Below, one piece after another: positions 5,656 to 12,343 of a stretch of DNA of 13,192 nucleotides. Position 1 is the stretch's first letter; every line of letters starts with the position of its first letter. The translations under genes and the position numbers were made by a program. Source of the DNA: CAYMDJ01 sp964537525 (lineage in GTDB: Archaea > Aenigmatarchaeota > Aenigmatarchaeia > QMZP01); contig CAZIAB010000023.1 in NCBI GenBank assembly GCA_964537525.1, positions 1 to 13,192 on the forward strand, given 5' to 3'. The notes beneath the pieces are model-generated. The model saw only the letters and a list, made by a program, of their open reading frames with translations. It made no database searches and was not told the origin of the DNA.

Positions 5656-7538
5656 CCGAACGCCCCCCCTATCGTAAGGACAATCCAGGAGAAGAATCCC
5701 TGCACCTGGCCAATCAGAACTTCCAGGAAACCCTCCTCCTTCACCACTCTTACGGAGCCGGAGAACCCGGCATCATAGCTCTCCTCTGAGAACACGTCCA
5801 CAGAAAGCTCTTTCCTCCCTTCCTCATCCGGCTCAAAGATTAGAAGGAATGTCTTCTCCTCGCCAGGCTCTATCACGAATTCCGTTCCATCCTTCTCACC
5901 ATCAAGTGAGACGGAGAGCCTTCCCTCCCTCCGTTCCTCCGACCCCTTTAATGTCACGTTCACATAAACGGCATCACCGAGATAGGCCTCCGCAGGATAT
6001 GTTATGTTCCTGATATAGATGTACTTGACGTCCATGACGGTCACGTTCTCTTCGGCATAATCTCCGGTGGAGGAAAACACACCGACCGTGTATTCGCCAG
6101 GGGATTGCGGTGCCTTCAGGTTCCACACCAGTTTCTCCTCTCCTCCGGACGGGATTACCGGACTTTTGGTATAGGCCACATTGTCCAGCATGAGGTATAC
6201 GTCTATCTCCCTTCCCATGAACCCATGGTTCTCGACCAGGGCAGAGACGTTGAAATCCTGACCGGAAACGAGGGTTTTCCTCGTGCTGACGGTCACGTCC
6301 CCTTCGTCACCCCCTGCCATTGCAGGGATGGTCAGCCTCTCGTCAAGGCCCATCCCGTATATGCTTACGGGGCATTCGTACTGTACGCCCTTATTGAGGA
6401 ACGGCGCCAGCAGAATCCAGTAAGCCCTGGTGTTGCCGCAGAAATAGAGCCCGTTCTCTGTCCATTCAATGGAGAAGAAATCGTCATCCCCTGACTTGCA
6501 GCTCTGGATGCTAAGCCTCCCGAGCACGCATTCCTGCCCTGTCTCTGCAGAAATATCAGTTATTATCATCCCGTATGAGCCGGACTTGATGGTTCCCGGA
6601 AGGAGCGTGTTCTCTATCCTGACCCTCGGGCTCTCCCTCTTATCGACCATGGTTATCGTTGGCTCGTGCCTCTTCCAGTCGAGGCTGACCCTGCTAGCAA
6701 GCAACTCTATGTATTCGGTGTAGTTGGAGTCAGGGGCGTCCGCGAACTTTATGTGCGTCGCGTCAACGGGCGACTCCGACCACGTGGGGTCTATCGAAAT
6801 CAGTTCCCCATCGTGCTCCACCTCGACCCACCCGTGCGGGCCCCAGTAGTTCGGGTTCCCCGGGTCCAGGTTCTCCTCAGTGTAAGCGTAACCGACCACG
6901 TAATGCGCGCTGTATCCCAGCGCCCTGAGCATGGATATCATGAGGTTGGAGTGGCCGTCACAGACGCTCTTCCTGTTTTCGTATACCCACCCTGCGGAGC
7001 TGTCCGCCCCCTGGTATGCCCTGTCGTAATCGACCCATTCGTACACCCACGAGCCGAGCCTCATCATGCCCTCCTTGTCCCCGAGGCCCTGCGTCAGCTC
7101 GTTGGCCTTCTCCCTCATTTCCGGGGTGGCCTTCACCATTTCTGTCAGTGGGAAATCCTTTCCTGATGGATTGTCCGGAGAGTCGGTAACCACCACGTCG
7201 AACACCAGCGTGTAGTTCAGGTACCTGTCCAGTGGGGGGTTGTCCCAGACAATCTCTATTATATCGTTCCCGAAATCGTCTACCGAGTATTCATAGCTGT
7301 CCGGCCCCGTCACAGAGACCAGGTCGGCCCCCTGGGTCCCCGTGTTCTGCGGGATGGAGAGCTTTATCCTGACCTCTGCGGCGTTCGCCCCGAAGCCCTG
7401 TGACTCCAGGTAAGCGCTTCCCGTCTTAGTTACCCTTGCTTCCAGGTAACTGACTCCCTCCGGCGTGTCTAGCAGCTTTGCCTGTGACAGAGGCACCATC
7501 ACCAGCAACACCAGCACAAAAACAAGGATTTTCCCCAT
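5652..7538 (-). CDS. secreted transglutaminase-like protein with C-terminal membrane anchor
   Basis: 628 residues. A signal peptide (hydrophobic core 4-17, probable cleavage after SQA at 18-20) exports it. An N-terminal beta domain (about 25-125) precedes a transglutaminase/cysteine-protease-like core (about 140-280) with the triad Cys193 (KSVCDGHS), His235 (GPHGWVEV) and Asp250 (ISIDPTW). The C-terminal half has at least two Ig/CARDB-like beta modules; one holds SGQDFNVSALVENHG and another contains AYLGDAVYVNVTLKG. The last residues (about 607-628) are hydrophobic and could anchor it in the membrane, leaving the enzyme outside the cell. Its substrate is unknown: peptide bond cleavage, cross-linking or cell-surface remodelling are all possible. 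It heads an operon with AK6, HtpX and DUF116; an envelope link with HtpX is inference. Confidence 0.88.
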   Translation of the reverse strand: MGKILVFVLVLLVMVPLSQAKLLDTPEGVSYLEARVTKTGSAYLESQGFGANAAEVRIKLSIPQNTGTQGADLVSVTGPDSYEYSVDDFGNDIIEIVWDNPPLDRYLNYTLVFDVVVTDSPDNPSGKDFPLTEMVKATPEMREKANELTQGLGDKEGMMRLGSWVYEWVDYDRAYQGADSSAGWVYENRKSVCDGHSNLMISMLRALGYSAHYVVGYAYTEENLDPGNPNYWGPHGWVEVEHDGELISIDPTWSESPVDATHIKFADAPDSNYTEYIELLASRVSLDWKRHEPTITMVDKRESPRVRIENTLLPGTIKSGSYGMIITDISAETGQECVLGRLSIQSCKSGDDDFFSIEWTENGLYFCGNTRAYWILLAPFLNKGVQYECPVSIYGMGLDERLTIPAMAGGDEGDVTVSTRKTLVSGQDFNVSALVENHGFMGREIDVYLMLDNVAYTKSPVIPSGGEEKLVWNLKAPQSPGEYTVGVFSSTGDYAEENVTVMDVKYIYIRNITYPAEAYLGDAVYVNVTLKGSEERREGRLSVSLDGEKDGTEFVIEPGEEKTFLLIFEPDEEGRKELSVDVFSEESYDAGFSGSVRVVKEEGFLEVLIGQVQGFFSWIVLTIGGAFG

Positions 7539-7590
7539 CTTTATTATTTGGAACAGGAACTTATTACCCTTTCCGGCCGGTCCGCGAACC

Positions 7591-7600
7591 CTTTATATAT
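7591..7600 (+). promoter_or_regulatory. TATA box of RfcS
   Basis: CTTTATATAT is centred about 34 bases before the RfcS ATG at 7630. This gives a short leader of roughly ten bases that includes GGGGAT just before the ATG. Confidence 0.55.
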
Positions 7601-7629
7601 CATTCCGATTTATTATAGATGGGGATTTC

Positions 7630-8580
7630 ATGGCAGGACTGGAGGTCTGGACAGAGAAATACCGGCCGCAAACGCTGGACGACGTCATAGGCCAGAAGCA
7701 CGTCGTGGAGAGGCTCAGGGCATGGGTGAAGGGAAAGAACATACCCAACATGCTGCTTGCAGGACCGGCCGGCGTGGGCAAGACGACAATCGCGCTGGCG
7801 CTTGCCAGGGACCTCTACGGGGAGCACTGGAGGCAGAACTTCCAGGAGACCAATGCCAGTGATGAGCGAGGCATTGCCATCGTCAGGGGAAGGATAAAGG
7901 ACTTCGCCTCCATGAAGCCAATCGGCGCTGACTTCAAGATTGTTTTCTTAGACGAGAGCGATGCCCTCACACCTGAGGCGCAGCAGGCCCTCAGGAGGAC
8001 TATAGAGAGGTATGCAGGCGTCTGCAGGTTCATCCTTTCATGCAATTATTCCTCAAGGATAATAGAGCCCATCCAGTCGAGGTGCGCGGTCTTCCGGCTA
8101 AGGGGGCTGGGCATGGAGGGGGTGATGGAATACCTCGACAGGGTTGTCAAGGGAGAGAAGCTCAAGGCAGACCAGGACAGCCTCAAGGCGATATACGAGG
8201 TCTCTGAGGGAGACATGAGAAAGGCAACCAACATCCTCCAGGCATCATCCGCCCTCGGAAAAATAACCAGGGAGGTTGTTTATGAAGTCGCTGCCCAGGC
8301 AAGGCCCAAGGACATAAGGGATATGGTAGACATGGCGGTTGCTGGAAGGTTCCCTGACGCAAGGAAGAAGCTATACGACCTCCTGATAAACCAGGGCCTT
8401 TCCGGGGAGGACGTAATAAAGGGCATCCACCGCTCCGTATTCGAGCTTGATGTCCCTGAGGAGAGGAAGCTCTTCCTCATAGACAGGATTGGCGAGTTCG
8501 AGTTCAGGCTCAACCAGGGCGGCTCAGAGGAGATCCAGCTGGAAGCCCTCCTCGCGCAGTTCCTCAGCGCTAAGAAATAG
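7630..8580 (+). CDS. rfcS: replication factor C small subunit
   Basis: 316 residues of an AAA+ clamp-loader ATPase that opens PCNA and loads it on primer-template DNA. The start is the ATG giving MAGLEVWTEKYRP, the normal archaeal N-terminus. The frame stays open 165 bases further upstream, but that stretch crosses the promoter. Walker A is GPAGVGKT (45-52), Walker B FLDESDAL (106-113), sensor 1 ILSCNYSSR (135-143), and the SRC arginine-finger motif is at 150-152. The C-terminal collar domain (about 230-316) is complete. The large subunit is not in the window. It is divergent from the transglutaminase operon and its TAG abuts the stop of the convergent V4R gene. Confidence 0.97.
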   Translation: MAGLEVWTEKYRPQTLDDVIGQKHVVERLRAWVKGKNIPNMLLAGPAGVGKTTIALALARDLYGEHWRQNFQETNASDERGIAIVRGRIKDFASMKPIGADFKIVFLDESDALTPEAQQALRRTIERYAGVCRFILSCNYSSRIIEPIQSRCAVFRLRGLGMEGVMEYLDRVVKGEKLKADQDSLKAIYEVSEGDMRKATNILQASSALGKITREVVYEVAAQARPKDIRDMVDMAVAGRFPDARKKLYDLLINQGLSGEDVIKGIHRSVFELDVPEERKLFLIDRIGEFEFRLNQGGSEEIQLEALLAQFLSAKK

Positions 8581-9129
8581 TCATTTCTCTTTCTTGATAA
8601 CGAACCTGCAGTTCTTATCCCCCTTTGCAATGCAATGGGTTTCTACGGAGTTATAATCTCCACCTGCAATCGCCTTGGCTCCGCCCGCGAGCAGGCCTGA
8701 TATGTATGAGCAGACAGGTCCCTCCTGCCTCTTCTTATAACTGCTGGCAATGCAGGAATTCTTTATGACAATGATACTCTCCTTGTCCAGGTCCATCTTC
8801 TCTATACTCGTCGCACCGAACCCGTACTGGCTTAGGACATCAGCGACCTTTTCCGTTATCCTGTTCCTTCCCCACCTGAACCTCCTGGCAAACCCGGCTA
8901 TCGCGCTCTTCTTCAGCATTACCTTGACGAAATTCTCCCCGTGGCGCTTGCCTGCCATGTAAAGTACAGCATCGGCGCCGTCGCCTATAATCTCTGATAT
9001 CCCTTCCCTGTACAGCCTGAAAGAATCAGAGTGGACGATGGTGTGCCTCTCGCCCGATATGTACACGGAACCGCGCTTTTCATCCCGCCTGACGTCTCCC
9101 AGCCAGTCAATCCTGGCATCCTTCTCCAT
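8581..9129 (-). CDS. V4R-domain (4-vinyl reductase-like) protein
   Basis: 182 residues. The C-terminal two thirds match the V4R fold, a small-molecule binding domain found in archaeal and bacterial regulators and in bacteriochlorophyll 8-vinyl reductase (BchJ). The typical end is present: PVCSYISGLLAGGAKAI, then GGDYNSVETHCIAKGDKNCRFVI. Cys126, Cys140, Cys166 and Cys174 may bind metal, as suggested for other V4R proteins. There is no DNA-binding or signalling partner domain, so the protein is stand-alone; ligand and role are unknown. Its stop is flush with that of rfcS on the other strand. A TATA-like box lies about 25 bases before the ATG. Confidence 0.82.
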   Translation of the reverse strand: MEKDARIDWLGDVRRDEKRGSVYISGERHTIVHSDSFRLYREGISEIIGDGADAVLYMAGKRHGENFVKVMLKKSAIAGFARRFRWGRNRITEKVADVLSQYGFGATSIEKMDLDKESIIVIKNSCIASSYKKRQEGPVCSYISGLLAGGAKAIAGGDYNSVETHCIAKGDKNCRFVIKKEK

Positions 9130-9147
9130 GATTATTATTCCTTTCAG

Positions 9148-9158
9148 GGTATATTAAT
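9148..9158 (-). promoter_or_regulatory. TATA box of V4R gene
   Basis: Read on the minus strand, GATTAATATAC lies about 24 bases before the ATG at 9129. It implies a leaderless message. Confidence 0.5.
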
Positions 9159-9181
9159 CGCTTTGCAACCCGCGCACGAAA

Positions 9182-9190
9182 GATTTATAA
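9182..9190 (+). promoter_or_regulatory. TATA box of adk-tmk operon
   Basis: GATTTATAA lies about 45 bases before the adk ATG. A start site about 25 bases on would leave a leader of roughly 20 bases that holds the Shine-Dalgarno sequence GGAGTGAT (9220-9227). This makes adk one of the few leadered genes here. Confidence 0.5.
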
Positions 9191-9230
9191 GGCTCTCGCT
9201 TCATTTATTAACAAAACCCGGAGTGATGGA

Positions 9231-9896
9231 ATGAGATTCATATTCTTGGGACCACCCGGCTCGGGGAAGGGAACGTACTCCTCAAGGGCAGCCGACAGGC
9301 TGGGAATCGCGCACATATCGACGGGAGACCTCTTCAGGGAAGAGGCCGCGAGGGGGACGCCGCTAGGGAAGAAGCTCAAGAAGATAATGGACAGCGGGGA
9401 GCTCGTCCCTGATGACGTCACCATAAAGGTCCTTAAATCCAAGCTCTCCAGGCCGGAGGCAAGGAAGGGCTTCATACTCGACGGCTTCCCGAGGACAATC
9501 CCCCAGGCAGAGATGCTGGACAGGGAGACGAAGATAGACGCCGTGATAAACCTGTTCCTACCCGAGGACTTGCTCGCCAAGAAGATTGCCGCCAGGAGGG
9601 TGTGCAGGAAATGCGGCGACCTCTACAACGTAGTCACCATAAAGAAGGGAAGGATAAACATGCCGCCGATGCTCCCTAAGGTAGAGGGAAAATGCGACAA
9701 GTGCGGCGGCGAGCTGTACCAGAGAGATGACGACAGGGAAGAGACCGTAAAGGAAAGGCTTGTCGCGTACAGGAAGCAGACAGAGCCCCTGATAGATTAT
9801 TACAGGAAGAAGGGAATCCTCAACGACGTTGACGTCATAGGGAGCCCCGATGTCATGGTTCCTATCATACTTAAAGTTCTTGAGAAATACAGATAG
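9231..9896 (+). CDS. adk: adenylate kinase, long form with zinc-binding LID
   Basis: 221 residues; converts ATP + AMP to 2 ADP. P-loop GPPGSGKGT (7-15), AMP-binding HISTGDLFR (28-36) and DGFPRT (84-89) are all present. The long LID contains CRKC (125-128) and CDKC (155-158), the four-cysteine zinc site of many bacterial enzymes and some archaeal ones. This form differs from the trimeric archaeal AdkA type, which lacks the DGFPRT/zinc-LID layout, so its gene may have been acquired from bacteria long ago (inference). GGAGTGAT precedes the ATG at good spacing. tmk starts four bases after its stop, so the two kinases are one operon for nucleotide supply. Confidence 0.96.
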   Translation: MRFIFLGPPGSGKGTYSSRAADRLGIAHISTGDLFREEAARGTPLGKKLKKIMDSGELVPDDVTIKVLKSKLSRPEARKGFILDGFPRTIPQAEMLDRETKIDAVINLFLPEDLLAKKIAARRVCRKCGDLYNVVTIKKGRINMPPMLPKVEGKCDKCGGELYQRDDDREETVKERLVAYRKQTEPLIDYYRKKGILNDVDVIGSPDVMVPIILKVLEKYR

Positions 9897-9900
9897 TGGC

Positions 9901-10506
9901 ATGAAAGGAAAAATCGTCGTGTTCGAGGGGATAGACGGCGCAGGGACGGAGGCCCAGTCAAAGCGCCTGCTCCAGCACCTCAGGGGCAAGAAGGTTCCCT
10001 GCGAGCGGCTCTATTATCCGAATTATGACAACCCTACCGGTAAACTAATCCATGAATACCTTCACGCCGATTACACGCTCTCCCCGGACATGCAGCTCGT
10101 CCTCTACGGCGGGGACATGCTCCTCGACAGGGAGAAGATACTCTCCTTCCTGAAGGAGGGAAAGATAGTCATCCTAGACAGGTATTTCACCTCAACTTTC
10201 GCTTACCAGACCCTCGACGGGCTGAAGAGGGAGACTTGCCTGAGGTTCGCCAGGATGTTCAAGCTACCGAAACCGGACTACGTGTTCTACCTCAAAATCT
10301 CTCCGCAGACCTCCATGAACAGGAAGCAGATGGAGAAGGGCTCTGACGTTGACAGGAACGAGCGAGACGTGAAGCTTCAGGAGAGGGTCGCCAGGAAATA
10401 CGACGAGATTTCCAGGGACAATGCATTCGGGAGGTGGTTCACCATCGACGGCGAGAAGCCAGTGGAAGAGGTCTTCAGGCAGGTCAGGAAGGTCCTGAGA
10501 GTCTGA
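9901..10506 (+). CDS. tmk: thymidylate kinase family protein with altered P-loop
   Basis: 201 residues; the family phosphorylates dTMP to dTDP. The start is the ATG at 9901 giving MKGKIVVFEGIDG; the frame is open further upstream but only inside adk. The N-terminus reads FEGIDGAGTEAQS (8-20), where the family consensus is EGxDGxGK(S/T)TQ. The Walker A lysine is thus Thr16 and the next two residues are Glu and Ala. Other motifs are kept: ILDRYFTSTFAYQ with the DR pair (93-94), and an arginine-rich LID-like region (RKQMEKGSDVDRNERD, 141-156). The length and the rest of the fold argue against a decayed gene. Whether it uses ATP in the usual way is open. It follows adk at four bases. Confidence 0.88.
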   Translation: MKGKIVVFEGIDGAGTEAQSKRLLQHLRGKKVPCERLYYPNYDNPTGKLIHEYLHADYTLSPDMQLVLYGGDMLLDREKILSFLKEGKIVILDRYFTSTFAYQTLDGLKRETCLRFARMFKLPKPDYVFYLKISPQTSMNRKQMEKGSDVDRNERDVKLQERVARKYDEISRDNAFGRWFTIDGEKPVEEVFRQVRKVLRV

Positions 10507-10524
10507 CTACCAGGGGCGGAAAAC

Positions 10525-10537
10525 CTTAAAAGATTAA
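10525..10537 (+). promoter_or_regulatory. TATA-like box of 10573 gene
   Basis: CTTAAAAGATTAA is centred about 42 bases before the ATG at 10573. GGGGTGA (10559-10565), 7 bases before the ATG, is a clear ribosome binding site, so this gene is leadered. Confidence 0.4.
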
Positions 10538-10572
10538 TTCTCAAATCCATCTTAAGCAGGGGTGAAATATCA

Positions 10573-10983
10573 ATGTCTACTGAAAGACAGTCATGGAAAT
10601 ACATGGATTTTGGAAGGCTGATAAGTGATGCAGCCGAAGGTATAATGTCAATTAAATATAAAGGACCCGAAGACAAGTATCTTAATCCTGTAAGAAACGG
10701 GATTGGAATCCTGTATTTCTTATCCAGAGGACTTGAACTCGTCAAGGGCGATGTCCTGATTGAAACAGGTGAAGATGCTGATATCTATTCTGTCTTTAAG
10801 GGCATCTATCCCACTGATGAAATGTCACAGCATAGTTTTATTGAAGCCGTGAATAAATGCATGGAAATCAAAGACGAATTAGAGCCCCTGATTAGAGAAC
10901 CTGGGAAATTCAATGACGTCGGGATGGATGACATTGATAGATATCAAGAGACATTCAACAAGCTGTCTGAACAACTGCATTGA
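10573..10983 (+). CDS. hypothetical protein, 136 aa
   Basis: I do not recognise a family. It is a soluble, acidic, mostly helical protein without signal peptide, membrane segment or cysteine cluster; a single Cys lies near residue 96. Patches such as DAAEGIMSIKYKGPEDKYL and RNGIGILYFLSRGLELVKGD look like ordered helices, and the C-terminal half (DELEPLIREP, DIDRYQETFNKL) is helical. Coding is supported by its own TATA-like box, a GGGGTGA ribosome binding site and a stop three bases short of the convergent CarS stop. Codon and base use are clearly more AT-rich than the neighbouring kinases, which may mean recent gain or weak expression. Confidence 0.65.
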   Translation: MSTERQSWKYMDFGRLISDAAEGIMSIKYKGPEDKYLNPVRNGIGILYFLSRGLELVKGDVLIETGEDADIYSVFKGIYPTDEMSQHSFIEAVNKCMEIKDELEPLIREPGKFNDVGMDDIDRYQETFNKLSEQLH

Positions 10984-10986
10984 TTG

Positions 10987-11535
10987 CTACCACGGCGTCT
11001 TCTTTACCCCAATCTTGTACGCTATCACGTTCGCAACCACGTGGAACACCAGCGTTATGATGGTTCCCAATATTATCCACTCCCATTTCAGGACAACGAC
11101 CAGCGAGAGCATGAGGAACGCTCCTGCCAGGAAGTCCAGCTGGTCGAGCAGAGGGACAGGAGCTCCCCTAGGGCGGTTCATCCTCCTCTTGAAGAAGCTC
11201 GCCACGATGTCACCCATCATCGCTCCGAACCCCAGCAGGAAACCAACGAGGGGTGCCATGACGATTATGCTCAGGGCGACCGGTGACAAATCCCAGGGGA
11301 GGTAGGGGAACGCGAGCATCTCCACGACCGCTATCAATATCCCCATGAGCGTCCCGAAGAACAAACCCTCCCACGACTTTCCGTCACCGAGGAGCCTGTT
11401 CTTCCCGAGCATCCTCCCGCCGTCAATGGGATGTGCCTTCAGGAACCTCATCGCCACAGGCGTCAGGCCATTCGCAGCATAAATAGGGAAGAGTATCCAC
11501 GTAACCTCTACGAGCGTATAGATGTCAAAAACCAT
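10987..11535 (-). CDS. carS: CDP-archaeol synthase
   Basis: 182 residues, integral membrane enzyme that joins CTP and digeranylgeranylglyceryl phosphate to give CDP-archaeol, the precursor of archaeal phospholipid head groups. It shows the family order: membrane helix (6-22), then PIDGGRMLGKNRLLGDGKSWEG (36-57), helices at about 58-75 and 86-105, GDIVASFFKRR (109-118), RGAPVPLLDQLDF (123-135), and two C-terminal helices. The acidic and basic residues of these loops bind CTP and metal. Start and length match the family. It lies divergent to tRNA-Ala and convergent with the 10573 gene. Its presence implies that this organism makes its own archaeal lipids at this step. Confidence 0.95.
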   Translation of the reverse strand: MVFDIYTLVEVTWILFPIYAANGLTPVAMRFLKAHPIDGGRMLGKNRLLGDGKSWEGLFFGTLMGILIAVVEMLAFPYLPWDLSPVALSIIVMAPLVGFLLGFGAMMGDIVASFFKRRMNRPRGAPVPLLDQLDFLAGAFLMLSLVVVLKWEWIILGTIITLVFHVVANVIAYKIGVKKTPW

Positions 11536-11555
11536 GCTTAATTATTAAAGCCGGA

Positions 11556-11573
11556 TTTAATATAGCTTATATT
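11556..11573. promoter_or_regulatory. adjacent TATA boxes for carS (-) and tRNA-Ala (+)
   Basis: Within the 61-base divergent gap, TTTAATATA (11556-11564) is about 25 bases from the carS ATG on the minus strand. CTTATATT (11566-11573) is about 27 bases before the first base of the tRNA on the plus strand. The two promoters are packed back to back. Confidence 0.5.
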
Positions 11574-11596
11574 CACCCATGCAAATAATTGGTTAT

Positions 11597-11707
11597 GGGC
11601 CGGTAGTCTAATGGTAGGACACCTGTTTCGCATGCAGGAGACTGTGGGTTCGAGCGCGCCGCTGATTGCAAGCGCTTTCAGCTGCGCTGAAAATCCCGCC
11701 CGGTCCA
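11597..11707 (+). tRNA. tRNA-Ala(CGC) with a T-loop intron
   Basis: The acceptor stem GGGCCGG (11597-11603) pairs with CCGGTCC (11700-11706), including the G3-U70 wobble that marks alanine tRNAs, with A73 as discriminator. The D-stem is GTCT/GGAC and the anticodon stem CCTGT/GCAGG. The loop TTCGCAT carries anticodon CGC at 11629-11631. The T-stem GTGGG/CCCGC is split by a 39-nt intron. After removal the T-loop reads TTCGAGT and the tRNA is 72 nt. CCA is not encoded. Identity is secure. Confidence 0.95.
11655..11693 (+). other. tRNA-Ala intron in the T-loop (59/60, 39 nt)
   Basis: A complete bulge-helix-bulge motif can be drawn. The T-stem is the outer helix. TTCG (11649-11652) pairs with TGAA (11688-11691, one G-U) as the 4-bp central helix. 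AGC and AAT are the 3-nt bulges, and GCGC (11656-11659) with GCGC (11684-11687) is the intron helix. Cutting after the second base of each bulge gives these ends. A competing hairpin TTTCAGC/GCTGAAA (11676-11692) could form in the unspliced RNA. Confidence 0.85.
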
Positions 11708-11748
11708 TTTACCAATTAATTTTTAATGCTTTCTGTCAATTAGTCAGA

Positions 11749-12306
11749 ATGACAGCGACAGAAGGGCTCCCGGATAAGAGGTTTCTTCTATGCTGTAATC
11801 TTCCCTCCTCCCAATATGATTACGTAACAACCGGTTTGGTTTATTATCCAGGAGAATTTCCAGGAAAGGACATCCACCTCCCATCTTACATAGTTTCAAA
11901 ATATGAGGCATTGCGGTCCTTGGGGCCAATGCAAGAACGCGGAACAGATGCAGTTGTAATTGACCTCAAGAAAATACCAGATTATCTTATCCTTAAAGAA
12001 AACGATTACCTGCTAAAAGACGGGCCTGAGGGGTCAGGGGAGAAAAAGTACATGCTCTGCGGAATGACAGATGGTGGAATCTGGGCAGTGGATACCCTAT
12101 CCGCCGAATTCCCGCATAACTTCAGGACACTGGTCTTTGCCGAGTCATATATCCATTTCCATGGCAATGAAGACAACATCATTCTAGATGCCGGTCAGAT
12201 ATTGAGGTTCTGCAAACGAGAAAAAGGAAAATTTGTAAAAAGATACGAAGATGAGATAAGAGAGGAAAAAAAGTCGAAAGGCCTCATCCTGGCTGATACA
12301 TCATGA
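11749..12306 (+). CDS. hypothetical protein, 185 aa
   Basis: I do not recognise a family. The frame is open back into tRNA-Ala, but that part overlaps the RNA gene. The first start clear of it is the ATG at 11749 (MTATEGLPDKRF), with an AT-rich TATA-like stretch (about 11714-11725) some 29 bases upstream. The protein is soluble, with alternating beta-like segments (FLLCCNLP, TTGLVYYPG, DAVVIDLKKIPDYLIL, RTLVFAESYIHFHG) and a charged helical end (about 155-185, rich in Lys and Glu). No catalytic motif is evident. It is AT-richer than the conserved genes. Its TGA lies 37 bases before the channel gene on the same strand. Confidence 0.65.
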   Translation: MTATEGLPDKRFLLCCNLPSSQYDYVTTGLVYYPGEFPGKDIHLPSYIVSKYEALRSLGPMQERGTDAVVIDLKKIPDYLILKENDYLLKDGPEGSGEKKYMLCGMTDGGIWAVDTLSAEFPHNFRTLVFAESYIHFHGNEDNIILDAGQILRFCKREKGKFVKRYEDEIREEKKSKGLILADTS

Positions 12307-12343
12307 CCCAAACAATTAAACCCATGCAGGACAAATATAATGC

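Noticed and set aside
7465..7629. Upstream extension of the RfcS frame.
   Set aside because: It overlaps the divergent transglutaminase start and the RfcS TATA box, and the standard N-terminus begins at 7630.
9850..9900. Upstream start for the thymidylate kinase inside adk.
   Set aside because: The extra residues are an out-of-frame reading of the adk end; MKGKIVVFEG at 9901 matches the family start.
11611..11748. N-terminal extension of the 185-aa protein starting within tRNA-Ala.
   Set aside because: It is a translation of the tRNA and its intron; the ATG at 11749 is clear of the RNA and has a TATA-like region before it.
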